From Flagellimonas aequoris (GTDB lineage Bacteria > Bacteroidota > Bacteroidia > Flavobacteriales > Flavobacteriaceae): 64,000 nucleotides of DNA. The stretch is from positions 434,001 to 498,000 of the forward strand of contig NZ_QXFJ01000023.1 in NCBI RefSeq assembly GCF_003584165.1. The letters are read 5' to 3'. How positions within the stretch are numbered: position 1 is the stretch's first letter; every line of letters starts with the position of its first letter. Of this stretch, positions 52,253 to 61,778 are shown in pieces. The notes beneath the pieces are model-generated. The model did not search any database. It was not told the origin of the DNA and worked only from the letters and a program-made list of their open reading frames with translations. The position numbers and the translations under genes are program-made.

Positions 52253-53254
52253 ATGGAAGAAAACACTACTATCGATATTAGTGCTGTGAATGAGAAAATT
52301 GCCCAAGAAAGTGCCTTTATCGATCTTCTTACCACTGAAATGAACAAGGCCATCGTTGGCCAAAACCACATGGTCGAACGATTGTTGATCGGTCTCTTGG
52401 GAAAAGGACATATTCTTTTGGAAGGTGTCCCCGGACTGGCAAAGACATTGGCCATCAACACATTGGCAAAAGCCGTTAAAGGAAGTTTTAGCCGGATCCA
52501 GTTTACCCCCGACCTTTTGCCTGCCGACGTGATCGGTACATTGATTTACAACATCAAGGAGAACGATTTCTCCATCAAAAAAGGACCCATTTTTGCCAAT
52601 TTTGTTTTGGCGGATGAGATCAACAGGGCCCCTGCCAAAGTACAATCGGCCCTTTTGGAGGCCATGCAGGAAAAGCAGGTGACCATTGGGGACGAAACCT
52701 TTAAACTGGATGCGCCCTTTTTGGTAATGGCCACCCAAAACCCCGTGGAGCAAGAAGGAACCTACCCTCTACCCGAGGCACAGGTAGACCGTTTTATGCT
52801 GAAAACCGTAATCGATTATCCCAAGCTCAACGAGGAGCAACTTATCATCAGGCAAAATCTGAAAGGCGAAACCGAACCCATTAAGGCGGTGGTTTCCATT
52901 GAGCAGATCCTAAGGGCACAAAATACGGTACGGGACGTATACATGGACGAGAAAATTGAAAAGTACATTCTTGATTTGATCTTCGCCACCCGTTACCCTG
53001 AAAAATACAACTTGGAAAGTTTGAAGCCACTGATCAGTTTCGGTGCATCTCCAAGGGGCAGTATCAACCTGGCCAATGCCTCCAAATGTTACGCCTTCAT
53101 CAAACGTAGGGGCTATGTAGTGCCCGAGGATGTTAGGGCCGTGGTGCATGATGTACTGCGACACAGGATTGGCATTACCTATGAAGCGGAAGCGGAAAAT
53201 ATCACTTCCGAAGAAATCATCAACAAGATCGTAAACGAGGTAGAAGTGCCGTAG
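52253..53254 (+). CDS. MoxR-type AAA+ ATPase, first gene of the Bat operon
   Basis: A 333-residue MoxR ATPase. Walker A is EGVPGLAKT near residue 57, Walker B FVLADEINRAPAKVQ near 118, the sensor ATQNPVEQEGTYPLPEAQVDR (given in part), and the C-terminal lid is helical. MoxR proteins act as chaperones for VWA proteins, and the VWA genes batA/batB follow. It is the head of an eight-gene operon that runs to 61333, with small gaps or overlaps. Confidence 0.93.
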   Translation: MEENTTIDISAVNEKIAQESAFIDLLTTEMNKAIVGQNHMVERLLIGLLGKGHILLEGVPGLAKTLAINTLAKAVKGSFSRIQFTPDLLPADVIGTLIYNIKENDFSIKKGPIFANFVLADEINRAPAKVQSALLEAMQEKQVTIGDETFKLDAPFLVMATQNPVEQEGTYPLPEAQVDRFMLKTVIDYPKLNEEQLIIRQNLKGETEPIKAVVSIEQILRAQNTVRDVYMDEKIEKYILDLIFATRYPEKYNLESLKPLISFGASPRGSINLANASKCYAFIKRRGYVVPEDVRAVVHDVLRHRIGITYEAEAENITSEEIINKIVNEVEVP

Positions 53255-53322
53255 CGGTTCAATGTTTCTCGGTGTAAGTAGCCATACTTTAAGCCAACCC
53301 GAAAACCTATTTCTTGAACCAG

Positions 53323-54189
53323 ATGGATACAAAGGAACTACTAAAAAAAGTACGTAAGATTGAAATAAAGACCCGGCGTCTGTCCGACCATATTTTTGGT
53401 GGGGAGTACCATTCTACGTTCAAAGGTAGGGGTATGACCTTCAGTGAGGTGAGGCAGTACCAGTTCGGGGACGACGTCAGGAGTATCGATTGGAATGTGA
53501 CCGCCCGTTACAACGAACCTTTTGTGAAGGTTTTTGAGGAGGAACGTGAATTGACCATGATGCTGATGGTCGATGTCAGTGGATCCGAACTTTTCGGAAC
53601 GTCCAACCAGTTCAAAAAAGAAATCATAACGGAGATTTCAGCCACGCTTGCTTTCTCCGCCTTGCAGAACAATGATAAAGTGGGATTGATCCTCTTTTCT
53701 GATGAAGTGGAACTTTTCATCCCTCCGAAAAAAGGAAAAAGCCATGTGCTCCGTATCATTAGGGAGCTGTTGGAATTCACCCCAAAAAGCAGCAAGACGA
53801 ACATTGCGGAGGCACTTAAGTTCCTGACCAATGTGATGAAGAAAAAAGCCATCGTATTCGTGCTATCCGATTTTATAGCCGATGATTACCAGAACACACT
53901 TCGGATCGTGGGCAATAAACACGATGTAACGGGCATACGGGTGTTCGATGAAAGGGAGGAGTCCATCCCCAATTTGGGCATGGTACAGATGCAAGATGCG
54001 GAAACCGGGGAATACCAATTGGTGAACACCCAATCCAAACGCGTTCGATACGCTTACGGACAATACTATAAAGACAAAGTAGCATATTACACCGATTCGT
54101 TCACCAAGTCAGGTTGCGGGGTGATCAATTGCCGTACCGACGAAAGTTACGTACGAAAACTGTTGGGTTACTTTAAACGAAGGGCATAA
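53323..54189 (+). CDS. DUF58 protein of the Bat operon
   Basis: A 288-residue protein from ATG 53323. The N-terminal segment with DHIFGGEYHSTFKGRG and the DUF58 signature DVRSIDWNVTARYNEPFVKVF is followed by a VWA-like fold (LMVDVSGSELF, FSDEVELFIPP, FVLSDFIADDY). It pairs with the MoxR ATPase and VWA proteins in many bacteria and is cytoplasmic. The stop overlaps the following ATG by one base (TAATG). Confidence 0.92.
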   Translation: MDTKELLKKVRKIEIKTRRLSDHIFGGEYHSTFKGRGMTFSEVRQYQFGDDVRSIDWNVTARYNEPFVKVFEEERELTMMLMVDVSGSELFGTSNQFKKEIITEISATLAFSALQNNDKVGLILFSDEVELFIPPKKGKSHVLRIIRELLEFTPKSSKTNIAEALKFLTNVMKKKAIVFVLSDFIADDYQNTLRIVGNKHDVTGIRVFDEREESIPNLGMVQMQDAETGEYQLVNTQSKRVRYAYGQYYKDKVAYYTDSFTKSGCGVINCRTDESYVRKLLGYFKRRA

Positions 54190-55850
54190 TGCAGAGTGAA
54201 TTTTTACATAGCAGAAAGCAAAAGATCCTAGACGTCTTCACGACGGCCCTTTTTGGTGTTCTTTTACTGCTGCCTTTGATGGGTCATTCCCAAACTGAAC
54301 CCAAAGTTGAAGCAAAGGTGGACACCCTTGCCATCAAGATTGGGGAACAGATCCATTATACCATTACCGTGGATACTGATTCCACCGCAGTGGTGAATTT
54401 TCCCGAAGGGCAGACCTTTTCTCCTTTGGAGACAGTGGATGCCATCATGGCAGATACCATAAGAAACAAAGATCGGGTAACCCTGCAACGGATCTATGCC
54501 CTCACCCAGTTTGATAGTGGCGCCTATACCATTCCACCACAGATCATCACCATCAACGAACGCCAAATCTTTACGGATTCCTTCCGCGTTAAGGTGGCCG
54601 ATGTTGCCGTGGATACCACCAAACAGAAGATGTACGACATCAAACCACTGATCCAAGTGGAACGTAGTACGGCCGATATGTGGCTAACGGCACTATGGAT
54701 CCTATTGGGACTGATCGTGGTCGGCGGATTGGTCTATTGGTTCTTCATCAGAAAAAAACCACTGACCGAAGAGGAAAAAGTGGCTTTGCTGCCCCCTTAT
54801 GATCGGGCGCTTTTGGAACTCAAAAAATTGGAAAATTCCAAATACCTCATCCAGGACGAGTATAAACAATATTACTCGGAACTGACCAATATCGTTCGGA
54901 TGTATCTAGAGGAAGATGTGCACCTGACCGCCATGGAAAGTACCACCTCGGAACTTATTGCCAAGTTGGAGATGCTGAAGGACTCGGGCGAACTCAAGTT
55001 GGAGGATAATACCATTGATCAGTTCCAAAAAATATTACAGACGGCGGATCTGGTGAAGTTTGCCAAGTCCAAACCCGCCACATCCGTTGCCGAACAGGAT
55101 CGGAAATTGGTGGAGGAAATCGTGGTGAAGACCCACGAGGCGCTTCCAGAACCCACGGAAGAAGACCTCCTGCTCAATGAGGAATATTTGGCTGAACTCG
55201 CCAAGAAAAAACAACGCAAGCGGATTTACTGGGCGGCCGCCATATTTGCAGGAATCATCTTTTTGGGAGGTGCCTTCTCTGTGGCCTATTTTGGATTCAA
55301 ACAAGTAAAAGACACTGTTTTTGGTTACCCCACAAAAGACCTTTTGGAAGGGGAATGGGTTTCCAGTTCGTACGGGTTCCCACCTATTCAATTGGAGACA
55401 CCGGATGTTTTGGTCCGCCAGGAGGTTCAACTCCCCAAAGAGGCCGAGGAACTCATCAAACAGCTTCAGGCTTTTTCATACGGAAGTTATGTGGGCATCT
55501 TTTCGGTGAGTACCAGTTCCGTTACCTACAAAGAGCAATCGGAACCCAATTTTGATGCTGCCGTTAGTACCATCCTGTCCAATTTTGAAAAATTGGGTCT
55601 GAAGAACATCGTCACCAAACAGGAGGAATTTACCACCCAATCCGGTGTAACGGGTATTAAGACCTACGGTACAGGAACTTTTGAGGCCCCTGCACAACAG
55701 GCGGGCAAAAAGGCCAAGTACAATATTCTATCGTTTGGTGGCAAAGGCTTTATGCAACAAGTGGTAATCACTTGGGAAGATGGGGATGAGTATGCGGAAC
55801 AGATCGTGAATCGAATATTGAACAGTTTAGACGTAAAAACACAGGCATAG
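54189..55850 (+). CDS. BatD-like membrane protein with extra C-terminal domain
   Basis: A 553-residue protein. A signal anchor (about 15-35) is followed by a periplasmic beta domain (36-155) like the DUF4381/BatD type, a membrane helix (about 165-187, WILLGLIVVGGLVYWFF), a cytoplasmic region that includes YSELTNIVRMYLEEDVH (188-335), a second helix (about 339-360), and a C-terminal domain of ~180 residues with GEWVSSSYGFPPIQLETP and GTFEAPAQQAGKKAKY. The role of the last domain is unknown to me. Coupled to DUF58 upstream and directly joined to batA. Confidence 0.82.
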   Translation: MQSEFLHSRKQKILDVFTTALFGVLLLLPLMGHSQTEPKVEAKVDTLAIKIGEQIHYTITVDTDSTAVVNFPEGQTFSPLETVDAIMADTIRNKDRVTLQRIYALTQFDSGAYTIPPQIITINERQIFTDSFRVKVADVAVDTTKQKMYDIKPLIQVERSTADMWLTALWILLGLIVVGGLVYWFFIRKKPLTEEEKVALLPPYDRALLELKKLENSKYLIQDEYKQYYSELTNIVRMYLEEDVHLTAMESTTSELIAKLEMLKDSGELKLEDNTIDQFQKILQTADLVKFAKSKPATSVAEQDRKLVEEIVVKTHEALPEPTEEDLLLNEEYLAELAKKKQRKRIYWAAAIFAGIIFLGGAFSVAYFGFKQVKDTVFGYPTKDLLEGEWVSSSYGFPPIQLETPDVLVRQEVQLPKEAEELIKQLQAFSYGSYVGIFSVSTSSVTYKEQSEPNFDAAVSTILSNFEKLGLKNIVTKQEEFTTQSGVTGIKTYGTGTFEAPAQQAGKKAKYNILSFGGKGFMQQVVITWEDGDEYAEQIVNRILNSLDVKTQA

Positions 55851-56849
55851 ATGTTTGAAAATATAGAATTTGCAAATCCTGAGTTCTTTTGGCTGCTTTT
55901 GTTGCTGCCACTGGCTTTGCTATGGTATTTTTTCAAGCGGAAAAATGAAATGGCATCCCTTCGCATTTCTAGCATCAAGGGATTTACCGTGAGCAATTGG
56001 GCATCCAAGGCCAAGCCGGTTCTTTTCATTATGCGTTTGTTGGCACTGGCTGCCATTGTAACGGCACTTGCACGGCCACAGACCGAGGACATTTCCACCC
56101 GTACCAAGACCACCAAGGGTATTGATATTGTGATGGCCATCGACGTTTCATCCAGTATGTTGGCCCGCGACCTGAAACCCAATAGGCTTTCCGCCTTGAA
56201 GGAAGTTGCTGCCAACTTTATTAAGGAACGTCCCAACGATCGTATCGGTATTGTGGGCTATGCCGGGGAAAGCTATACCAAGACCCCGATTACCAGCGAC
56301 AAGACAATCGTTTTGAACGCCCTCAACGATATCACCTATGGTGAACTGGAAGATGGTACGGCCATTGGCATGGGATTGGCCACAGCAGTAAACCGATTGA
56401 AGGAAAGCAAGGCAGTGAGTAAGGTCATCATCCTATTGACCGATGGGGTGAACAACTCCGGTTTCATTGAACCCAAGACCGCAGCCGATCTTGCCGTGGA
56501 ATTCGGGATCAAAACCTATACCATTGGGTTGGGTACCAACGGAAACGCACTGTCGCCCATCGCCTATAACAGCGATGGTTCGTACCGATATGGCATGAGA
56601 GAGGTGCAAATCGACGAGGATCTACTCAAGGAAATTGCGAATGTTACCGGCGGTAAATATTTCCGGGCAACGGACAACGAATCCTTGGAAGAAATCTATG
56701 ACGAGATCAATAAATTGGAAAAAACGGAAATAGAGGAATTCAAATATTACAAGTACGAGGAAAAATTCCGCCCCTTGATATTTTTGGCAGGCATTTTTCT
56801 ATTGTTGGAATGGGGATTGCGCAATTCCATATTTAAAAGTTTTATTTAA
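55851..56849 (+). CDS. batA: BatA, VWA-domain membrane protein
   Basis: A 332-residue protein with an N-terminal pair of helices (about 10-30 and 55-75), a VWA domain and a C-terminal helix (about 305-325). The metal-ion-dependent adhesion site is AIDVSSSMLARDL near residue 97 (D-x-S-x-S), with the later Thr and Asp in GYAGESYTKTPIT and LLTDGVNNSG. Known in Bacteroidota as BatA of the aerotolerance operon; the exact role is debated. Its ATG follows the previous stop directly. Confidence 0.94.
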   Translation: MFENIEFANPEFFWLLLLLPLALLWYFFKRKNEMASLRISSIKGFTVSNWASKAKPVLFIMRLLALAAIVTALARPQTEDISTRTKTTKGIDIVMAIDVSSSMLARDLKPNRLSALKEVAANFIKERPNDRIGIVGYAGESYTKTPITSDKTIVLNALNDITYGELEDGTAIGMGLATAVNRLKESKAVSKVIILLTDGVNNSGFIEPKTAADLAVEFGIKTYTIGLGTNGNALSPIAYNSDGSYRYGMREVQIDEDLLKEIANVTGGKYFRATDNESLEEIYDEINKLEKTEIEEFKYYKYEEKFRPLIFLAGIFLLLEWGLRNSIFKSFI

Positions 56850-56852
56850 GGA

Positions 56853-57899
56853 ATGATTCAGTTCGACGAAAAAATATATTTCTACCTTTTGGCCATTATC
56901 CCGGTAATGGTTCTGGCCTTCTTTTTTCTTCAAATCTGGAAAAAAAGGACCCAAAAACGATTCGCCAAGTCCAAATTGCTCAGGCGTTTGGCACCTAATC
57001 GTTCCAGTTTCAAATCAGCGGTTAAATTGGCTTTCCTCTTGGCGGGCCTTTCGTTCTTGATCCTTGGACTTGTAAACCCCAAGATAGGAACCAAATTGGA
57101 GACAGTAAAACGAGAGGGGGTCGATATTGTTTTCGCAATCGATGTGTCCAAAAGCATGTTGGCCGAGGACATTGCCCCCAACCGATTGGAAAAAGCAAAA
57201 CGAATTGTTTCCGAAATCATCAACCAACTGGCAAGTGACCGTATCGGTATCATTGCCTATGCCGGGCAAGCATATCCACAACTTCCGATCACCACGGACT
57301 ATGGGGCGGCCAAAATGTTCTTACAGAGCATGAACACCGATATGCTTTCCTCCCAAGGGACCGCCATTGACGCCGCCATTGATTTGGCCAGCACCTATTA
57401 CGATGATTCCCAACAGACCAACAGGGTGCTTTTTATCGTTTCCGATGGAGAGGACCATTCGGAAAGTTCTACCACGGCCGCGGTTGAAAATGCTACCCAA
57501 AATGGCATCCGGATCTTTACCATTGGGGTGGGAAAGGCGAAAGGCGCGCCCATTCCCATCAAAAGAAATGGTATTGTGGAAAGCCTGAAAAAAGACAATC
57601 AAGGAGAAGTGGTCATTACCAAATTGAACGAGGCCATTCTTACCGATATTGCCGAAAGGGGCAACGGCGAATATATTGATGGTTCCAATACGGATGACGC
57701 AGTGGAATACATCAAGGAACAACTGAACAGGATGGACAAGACCGAGTTTGAGGCCAAGCAGTTCGCGGAATACAAGGATCAATTCCAATGGTTCCTTGCT
57801 GCTGGATTTTTATTTCTATTTTTGGACATCTTCGTTCTGGACAGAAAAACCCAATGGTTGAAAAAACTAAATCTTTTTAATGAGCATGATGATGACTAA
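56853..57899 (+). CDS. batB: BatB, VWA-domain membrane protein
   Basis: A 348-residue paralogue of BatA. Two N-terminal helices (about 8-28, 55-73) are followed by the VWA domain with FAIDVSKSMLAEDI near residue 96 and IIAYAGQAYPQLPIT, and a C-terminal helix (about 308-328). VSDGEDHSES holds the second acidic site of the MIDAS. It lies three bases after batA and overlaps batC by up to 20 bases. Confidence 0.93.
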   Translation: MIQFDEKIYFYLLAIIPVMVLAFFFLQIWKKRTQKRFAKSKLLRRLAPNRSSFKSAVKLAFLLAGLSFLILGLVNPKIGTKLETVKREGVDIVFAIDVSKSMLAEDIAPNRLEKAKRIVSEIINQLASDRIGIIAYAGQAYPQLPITTDYGAAKMFLQSMNTDMLSSQGTAIDAAIDLASTYYDDSQQTNRVLFIVSDGEDHSESSTTAAVENATQNGIRIFTIGVGKAKGAPIPIKRNGIVESLKKDNQGEVVITKLNEAILTDIAERGNGEYIDGSNTDDAVEYIKEQLNRMDKTEFEAKQFAEYKDQFQWFLAAGFLFLFLDIFVLDRKTQWLKKLNLFNEHDDD

Positions 57900-58788
57900 G
57901 ATAAGATTGGTGTTTGGACTATTGCTTTGTTTTGGATGGGTCCAAGCACAGGATGACGCTGCCGAAAAGGCACAAAAAGAAGCCGAAAAGGCCCTGAGGG
58001 CTTCCACAAATCTCACATACGAGGCCAACCAGGAACTTACCGCCAACGATTTTGTGGGCGCTGAATCCGAATACAGAAGGGCCATTTCCAAAAGTGACAA
58101 AAACGCAGCTGCGCCCTTTAATTTGGGAAATGCATACTATAACAGGGAAAGTTATGGTGAAGCTTTTGGCCGATACAAACAAGCAGGGGACGCCGCGGAG
58201 GACAAAGCCGAAAAACATAAAGCTTTCCACAACATGGGCAATGTGTTCATGAAGAACAAGGAATACGAAAAAGCCGTGGAGGCCTACAAGGAAGCGTTGC
58301 GGAACAATCCCGACGACGAGGAAACCCGTTACAATCTGGCCCTTGCCAAGAAAATGTTGGAAAAACAACAGGACGAGCAAAAGAACGATCAAGATCAAAA
58401 CAAGGACAACCAGGACAAGCAGGATCAAAAAGATAAAAACCAAGACAAGCAGGACCAAAAAAACGAAGGCGGCGACAACGACAAGCAGGACGAGGGCAAA
58501 CAGAACGAGGACGAGAACAAGGACAAGGGAGATCAAGGAGAAAATGGGGAGGATAAACCTGAGGAAAACCAAAAGGGAGACGGTGACCAAAAGAAAGAGC
58601 AGGAGAAAAAACCCAACGAAGGAGATCAGCCCCAAGACCAAAAACAGCAGCCTAGACCCAATCAACTGTCCAAGCAACAGATACAAAACCTGCTAGAAGC
58701 TATGCAGAACGAAGAGAAAAAGGTGCAGGAAAAGATGGAGGCTAGAAAGGTACGTGGACAGAAGGTTAAAAACGAAAAAGACTGGTAA
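57880..58788 (+). CDS. batC: BatC, TPR protein with charged repeat tail
   Basis: A 302-residue exported protein. The signal (LVFGLLLCFGWVQAQ) follows several Met; the start could be any ATG from 57880 to 57892, all inside the batB end. Two to three TPR units (about 30-145; FNLGNAYYNRESYGEAF, KAFHNMGNVFMKNKEYEKAVEAY, cut here) lead to a ~110-residue low-complexity tail of Asp, Gln, Lys, Asn and Glu (about 165-275). A final helix KQQIQNLLEAMQNEEKKVQ closes it. Coupled to batB and batD. Confidence 0.9.
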   Translation: MSMMMTKIRLVFGLLLCFGWVQAQDDAAEKAQKEAEKALRASTNLTYEANQELTANDFVGAESEYRRAISKSDKNAAAPFNLGNAYYNRESYGEAFGRYKQAGDAAEDKAEKHKAFHNMGNVFMKNKEYEKAVEAYKEALRNNPDDEETRYNLALAKKMLEKQQDEQKNDQDQNKDNQDKQDQKDKNQDKQDQKNEGGDNDKQDEGKQNEDENKDKGDQGENGEDKPEENQKGDGDQKKEQEKKPNEGDQPQDQKQQPRPNQLSKQQIQNLLEAMQNEEKKVQEKMEARKVRGQKVKNEKDW

Positions 58789-60572
58789 TGAAGATGCTAA
58801 GGGGCAACATATTACTTTTCTTGGCGATGGTGTTCCTATCGGGTTCCATGGTCCATGCCCAGAATGACGAAATTACCTTTACCATGAACCTCAGCAAGGA
58901 GAAGCTCGGGATAAATGAACGCCTCCGTGTCGATTTTACCATGAACAAGGACGGGGATAATTTCACTCCGCCTGCCTTCGAAAATTTTAAGGTGGTCATG
59001 GGCCCTTCACAATCCATAAGTTCTTCATGGATTAATGGTAAACGCACTTTTTCCAAAACCTACACTTACATCCTTTTACCTACTGCGAGGGGAAATTTTA
59101 CGATTCAACAAGCTACAATAGAAATTGCAGGCGAAACCTATAAAACAACCCCAAAAACTGTGGAGGTCACCGCGGCGGTGGATAGGCCCAATGGTGAAAA
59201 GACAGTGGATGATGTGGCCGACGAAAGCCTTCACTTGGTGGCGGAGGTTTCAAAGGACAACCCCTATTTGAACGAAGCCGTGACCGTGGTCTACAAGCTT
59301 TACGTTAGTCCGGATATCAGCGTGACCAACTATCGCCCGTTGGACAATCCCACCTATAACAATTTTTGGAGCCAAGATATACCTGTTACCAAACACACCG
59401 CGCAAAATGGCACTTATGAAGGGAAGCCATTTCGCTATGTGGTGCTGAAACGCGTGGTACTATATCCACAAAAGTCAGGTCAATTGGAGATCGAGCCACT
59501 TTCCTTGGAAATTTTTGTGGATGTCCCTACCAATCGAAGGGATTTCTTTGGTGGAAGAATCTATACCCAGACCAGTAAAACGGTATCGGCCGGGAATAGG
59601 ACCATTAACGTAAAATCTCTACCCGAAGCTGGAAAGCCTGCTGATTTTAGCGGTGCCGTAGGTGATTTTGAATTCAGTGTGACCACCAGCAAGGACCAAT
59701 TGAATGCCTCGGAATCGCTTCAGGCCAAGGTTGAGATTTCAGGTAAAGGAAACTTAAAATTGTTCCAGTTGCCCAAACCAGAACTACCCAGTTCGTTGGA
59801 AGTTTACGACCCAGAACACGAGGAGGACATCAATACATATAGCACAGGAATGGAAGGTAAAGTGGTTGACAACTACACCATAGTACCCTCGTTTAGGGGT
59901 AAATATCCCATTCCCAGTATTCCGTTCAGTTATTTCAACCCCGCAACAGGCAAGTATGTGACCTTGCATTCCGATGAAATCAATATTGAGGTGATGGAAG
60001 GTCCTGTAAGTTCTGCGGACAATCTTGCTACCGGTTCAACAACTAACAAGCAACTGGTGGTTCCAACGGGCAAGCAGTTCCATTTTATCAAGATAAATCC
60101 AAATTTGAGTGCCATTGGAAGCCATGATTTCTTTGGATCCAGAAGCTTTTTTATTCTACTGTTGGTGCCATTTTTGTTGATTCCCATTGCCATTTTTACT
60201 TCAAAGAAAAGGGAGGCCATTGCCAGTGATGTGATTGGGAACAAAATCAAACAGGCCAACAGATTGGCCAAAAAATACCTCTCTGCAGCAAAAAGAGACC
60301 TTGGCAACAAAGAAGCCTTTTACGTAGCGCTTGAAAAAGGTCTGCACAACTATCTGAAAGCCAAGTTGAACATCGAAACCACTGAATTCAGTAAAGAAAA
60401 GATTACTGGCATTTTGAAAGGAAAGCAAGTGGACCAAGAAGATATCCAAGGGTTTATTGGTCTGCTCACCAGTTGTGAAATGGCCCGTTACAGCCCCTAC
60501 ACACAAGTGCAGATGCAGAACGATTATGACAAAGCAAGTGAAGTAATCTCTAAATTGGACAAGCAATTATGA
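58788..60572 (+). CDS. batD: BatD, aerotolerance operon membrane protein
   Basis: A 594-residue protein with a signal peptide (cleaved near VHAQ), a large periplasmic beta-sandwich region (25-440) and a membrane helix (about 450-470, FILLLVPFLLIPIAIF). A cytoplasmic helical tail follows (KKYLSAAKRDLGNKEAFYVALEKGLHNYLKAKL, cut here as FYVALEKGLHNYLKAKL). The oxygen-tolerance family signature is seen in ISSSWINGKRTFSKTYTYIL. It presumably receives the VWA proteins in the envelope. Start overlaps the batC stop (TAATG). Confidence 0.93.
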   Translation: MKMLRGNILLFLAMVFLSGSMVHAQNDEITFTMNLSKEKLGINERLRVDFTMNKDGDNFTPPAFENFKVVMGPSQSISSSWINGKRTFSKTYTYILLPTARGNFTIQQATIEIAGETYKTTPKTVEVTAAVDRPNGEKTVDDVADESLHLVAEVSKDNPYLNEAVTVVYKLYVSPDISVTNYRPLDNPTYNNFWSQDIPVTKHTAQNGTYEGKPFRYVVLKRVVLYPQKSGQLEIEPLSLEIFVDVPTNRRDFFGGRIYTQTSKTVSAGNRTINVKSLPEAGKPADFSGAVGDFEFSVTTSKDQLNASESLQAKVEISGKGNLKLFQLPKPELPSSLEVYDPEHEEDINTYSTGMEGKVVDNYTIVPSFRGKYPIPSIPFSYFNPATGKYVTLHSDEINIEVMEGPVSSADNLATGSTTNKQLVVPTGKQFHFIKINPNLSAIGSHDFFGSRSFFILLLVPFLLIPIAIFTSKKREAIASDVIGNKIKQANRLAKKYLSAAKRDLGNKEAFYVALEKGLHNYLKAKLNIETTEFSKEKITGILKGKQVDQEDIQGFIGLLTSCEMARYSPYTQVQMQNDYDKASEVISKLDKQL

Positions 60573-61333
60573 GCATGAAGACGTTATTCATATGGATGTC
60601 CCTTTTCTATTTGTCCACAGGGTTCGCTCAAAATGAGACCTTGTTCTCACAAGCCACGGAATATTATAACAACGGTCAATATTCCAAGGCCATTGAAAAC
60701 TATAACGCCATCTTGGAAAATGGCGAACATTCCGCATCCCTCTACTTTAATATGGGGAATTGTTATTACAAACTGAACAATATAGGCCCGAGTATTTATT
60801 ATTATGAGAAAGCCCTTTTATTGGCCCCTAACGATAGTGAGATCCTCAACAACTTGGCCTATGCCCAAAATATGCGATTGGACGCCATTGAGGAAATGCC
60901 CAAAACGGAGATTTCTAAAATCTATAATGGGGTGGTGGGCCTTTTTACCTATAATGGATGGGCCTATCTTGCCGTAGTTTTGGTCATGCTGTTCGTTATC
61001 CTCTACCTCACCTACTTTTTCCTTAGAAGTGCCAACAAAAAACGGATTTCCTTTATAGCAAGTATATTTTCCATAACGCTTGGTGTGCTCTGTGTGTTGA
61101 TGGCATATCTTCAGCAGCAACAGGAGAAAAAAGATGATCCCGCCATTGTGTTCAGCAAGGAAGTAAAGGTTTCTTCAGAGCCCAATAAAAACAGTGAGGC
61201 TGTCTTTACCCTTCATGAAGGCACCAAGGTAAATGTCCTTGAAGAGCTGGATGGGTGGGAAAAAATATGGATTGCCGATGGGCAAACCGGGTGGCTTTTG
61301 AGCAATGATATTAAGAAAATCAAGGACTTTTAG
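60569..61333 (+). CDS. batE: BatE, TPR and SH3 protein
   Basis: A 254-residue protein: signal peptide (LFIWMSLFYLSTGFAQ), TPR units (ATEYYNNGQYSKAIENYNAI, ASLYFNMGNCYYKLN, PSIYYYEKALLLAPND) to about 105, two membrane helices (about 130-153 and 158-180), and a C-terminal SH3b domain (GTKVNVLEELDGWEKIWIADGQTGWL, cut here as KVNVLEELDGWEKIW). Last gene of the operon. It starts inside the batD stop (ATGA). Confidence 0.92.
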   Translation: MSMKTLFIWMSLFYLSTGFAQNETLFSQATEYYNNGQYSKAIENYNAILENGEHSASLYFNMGNCYYKLNNIGPSIYYYEKALLLAPNDSEILNNLAYAQNMRLDAIEEMPKTEISKIYNGVVGLFTYNGWAYLAVVLVMLFVILYLTYFFLRSANKKRISFIASIFSITLGVLCVLMAYLQQQQEKKDDPAIVFSKEVKVSSEPNKNSEAVFTLHEGTKVNVLEELDGWEKIWIADGQTGWLLSNDIKKIKDF

Positions 61334-61387
61334 CCAAAAAAGCTCCGTCATACCCTTATTTCGTTATTTTTACCAAAAAATGGTCCT

Positions 61388-61702
61388 GTGCTAAAAACAT
61401 TGGTTTTTCCAATTTTATCCCTGATGCTGATAGGTTGCCTGTTGGTATCTCCCATTGTACCCTTTTTGGACAAGGAATTGGGGAAGACCATGATTTTTGG
61501 TTCTGCAGAAGAGGAAAAAAGCAGCAAAAAAGAAGAAGCTGAAAAGAATTTTGATGAATTAGATCTGTACATCAAAAGTTTTTATGAACTGTCTTTTTAC
61601 CAAGTTCCACAACAACAGGATATTAGCTCCTCAAGGTATATTTTTCCGACCATGGAGTTTTCCATGGAAATCCTTGACCCCCCTCCCAAGGTATTGATTT
61701 AA
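61388..61702 (+). CDS. Small exported or anchored protein, GTG start
   Basis: A 104-residue protein read from GTG 61388, as no ATG precedes the hydrophobic start MLKTLVFPILSLMLIGCLLV. This is either a signal peptide or one membrane anchor. The remaining 80 residues are acidic with a Lys/Glu cluster (EEEKSSKKEEAEKNF) and a Pro-rich end. I do not recognise a family. It lies before the bicarbonate-type operon but 76 bases away, so cotranscription is uncertain. Confidence 0.55.
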   Translation: MLKTLVFPILSLMLIGCLLVSPIVPFLDKELGKTMIFGSAEEEKSSKKEEAEKNFDELDLYIKSFYELSFYQVPQQQDISSSRYIFPTMEFSMEILDPPPKVLI

Positions 61703-61778
61703 GACCCTTCCTCATTTAAATCAATTTCTAACCTTCTCCTATGGGCAATGTCCCTAGGAGAACCTAACTTATTTATTC

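Noticed and set aside
57919..58686. Minus-strand open frame of 255 codons rich in Val and Leu
   Set aside because: It is the reverse of the low-complexity batC tail; the Lys/Asp/Gln codons read backwards give Leu/Val repeats. It is not a membrane protein gene.
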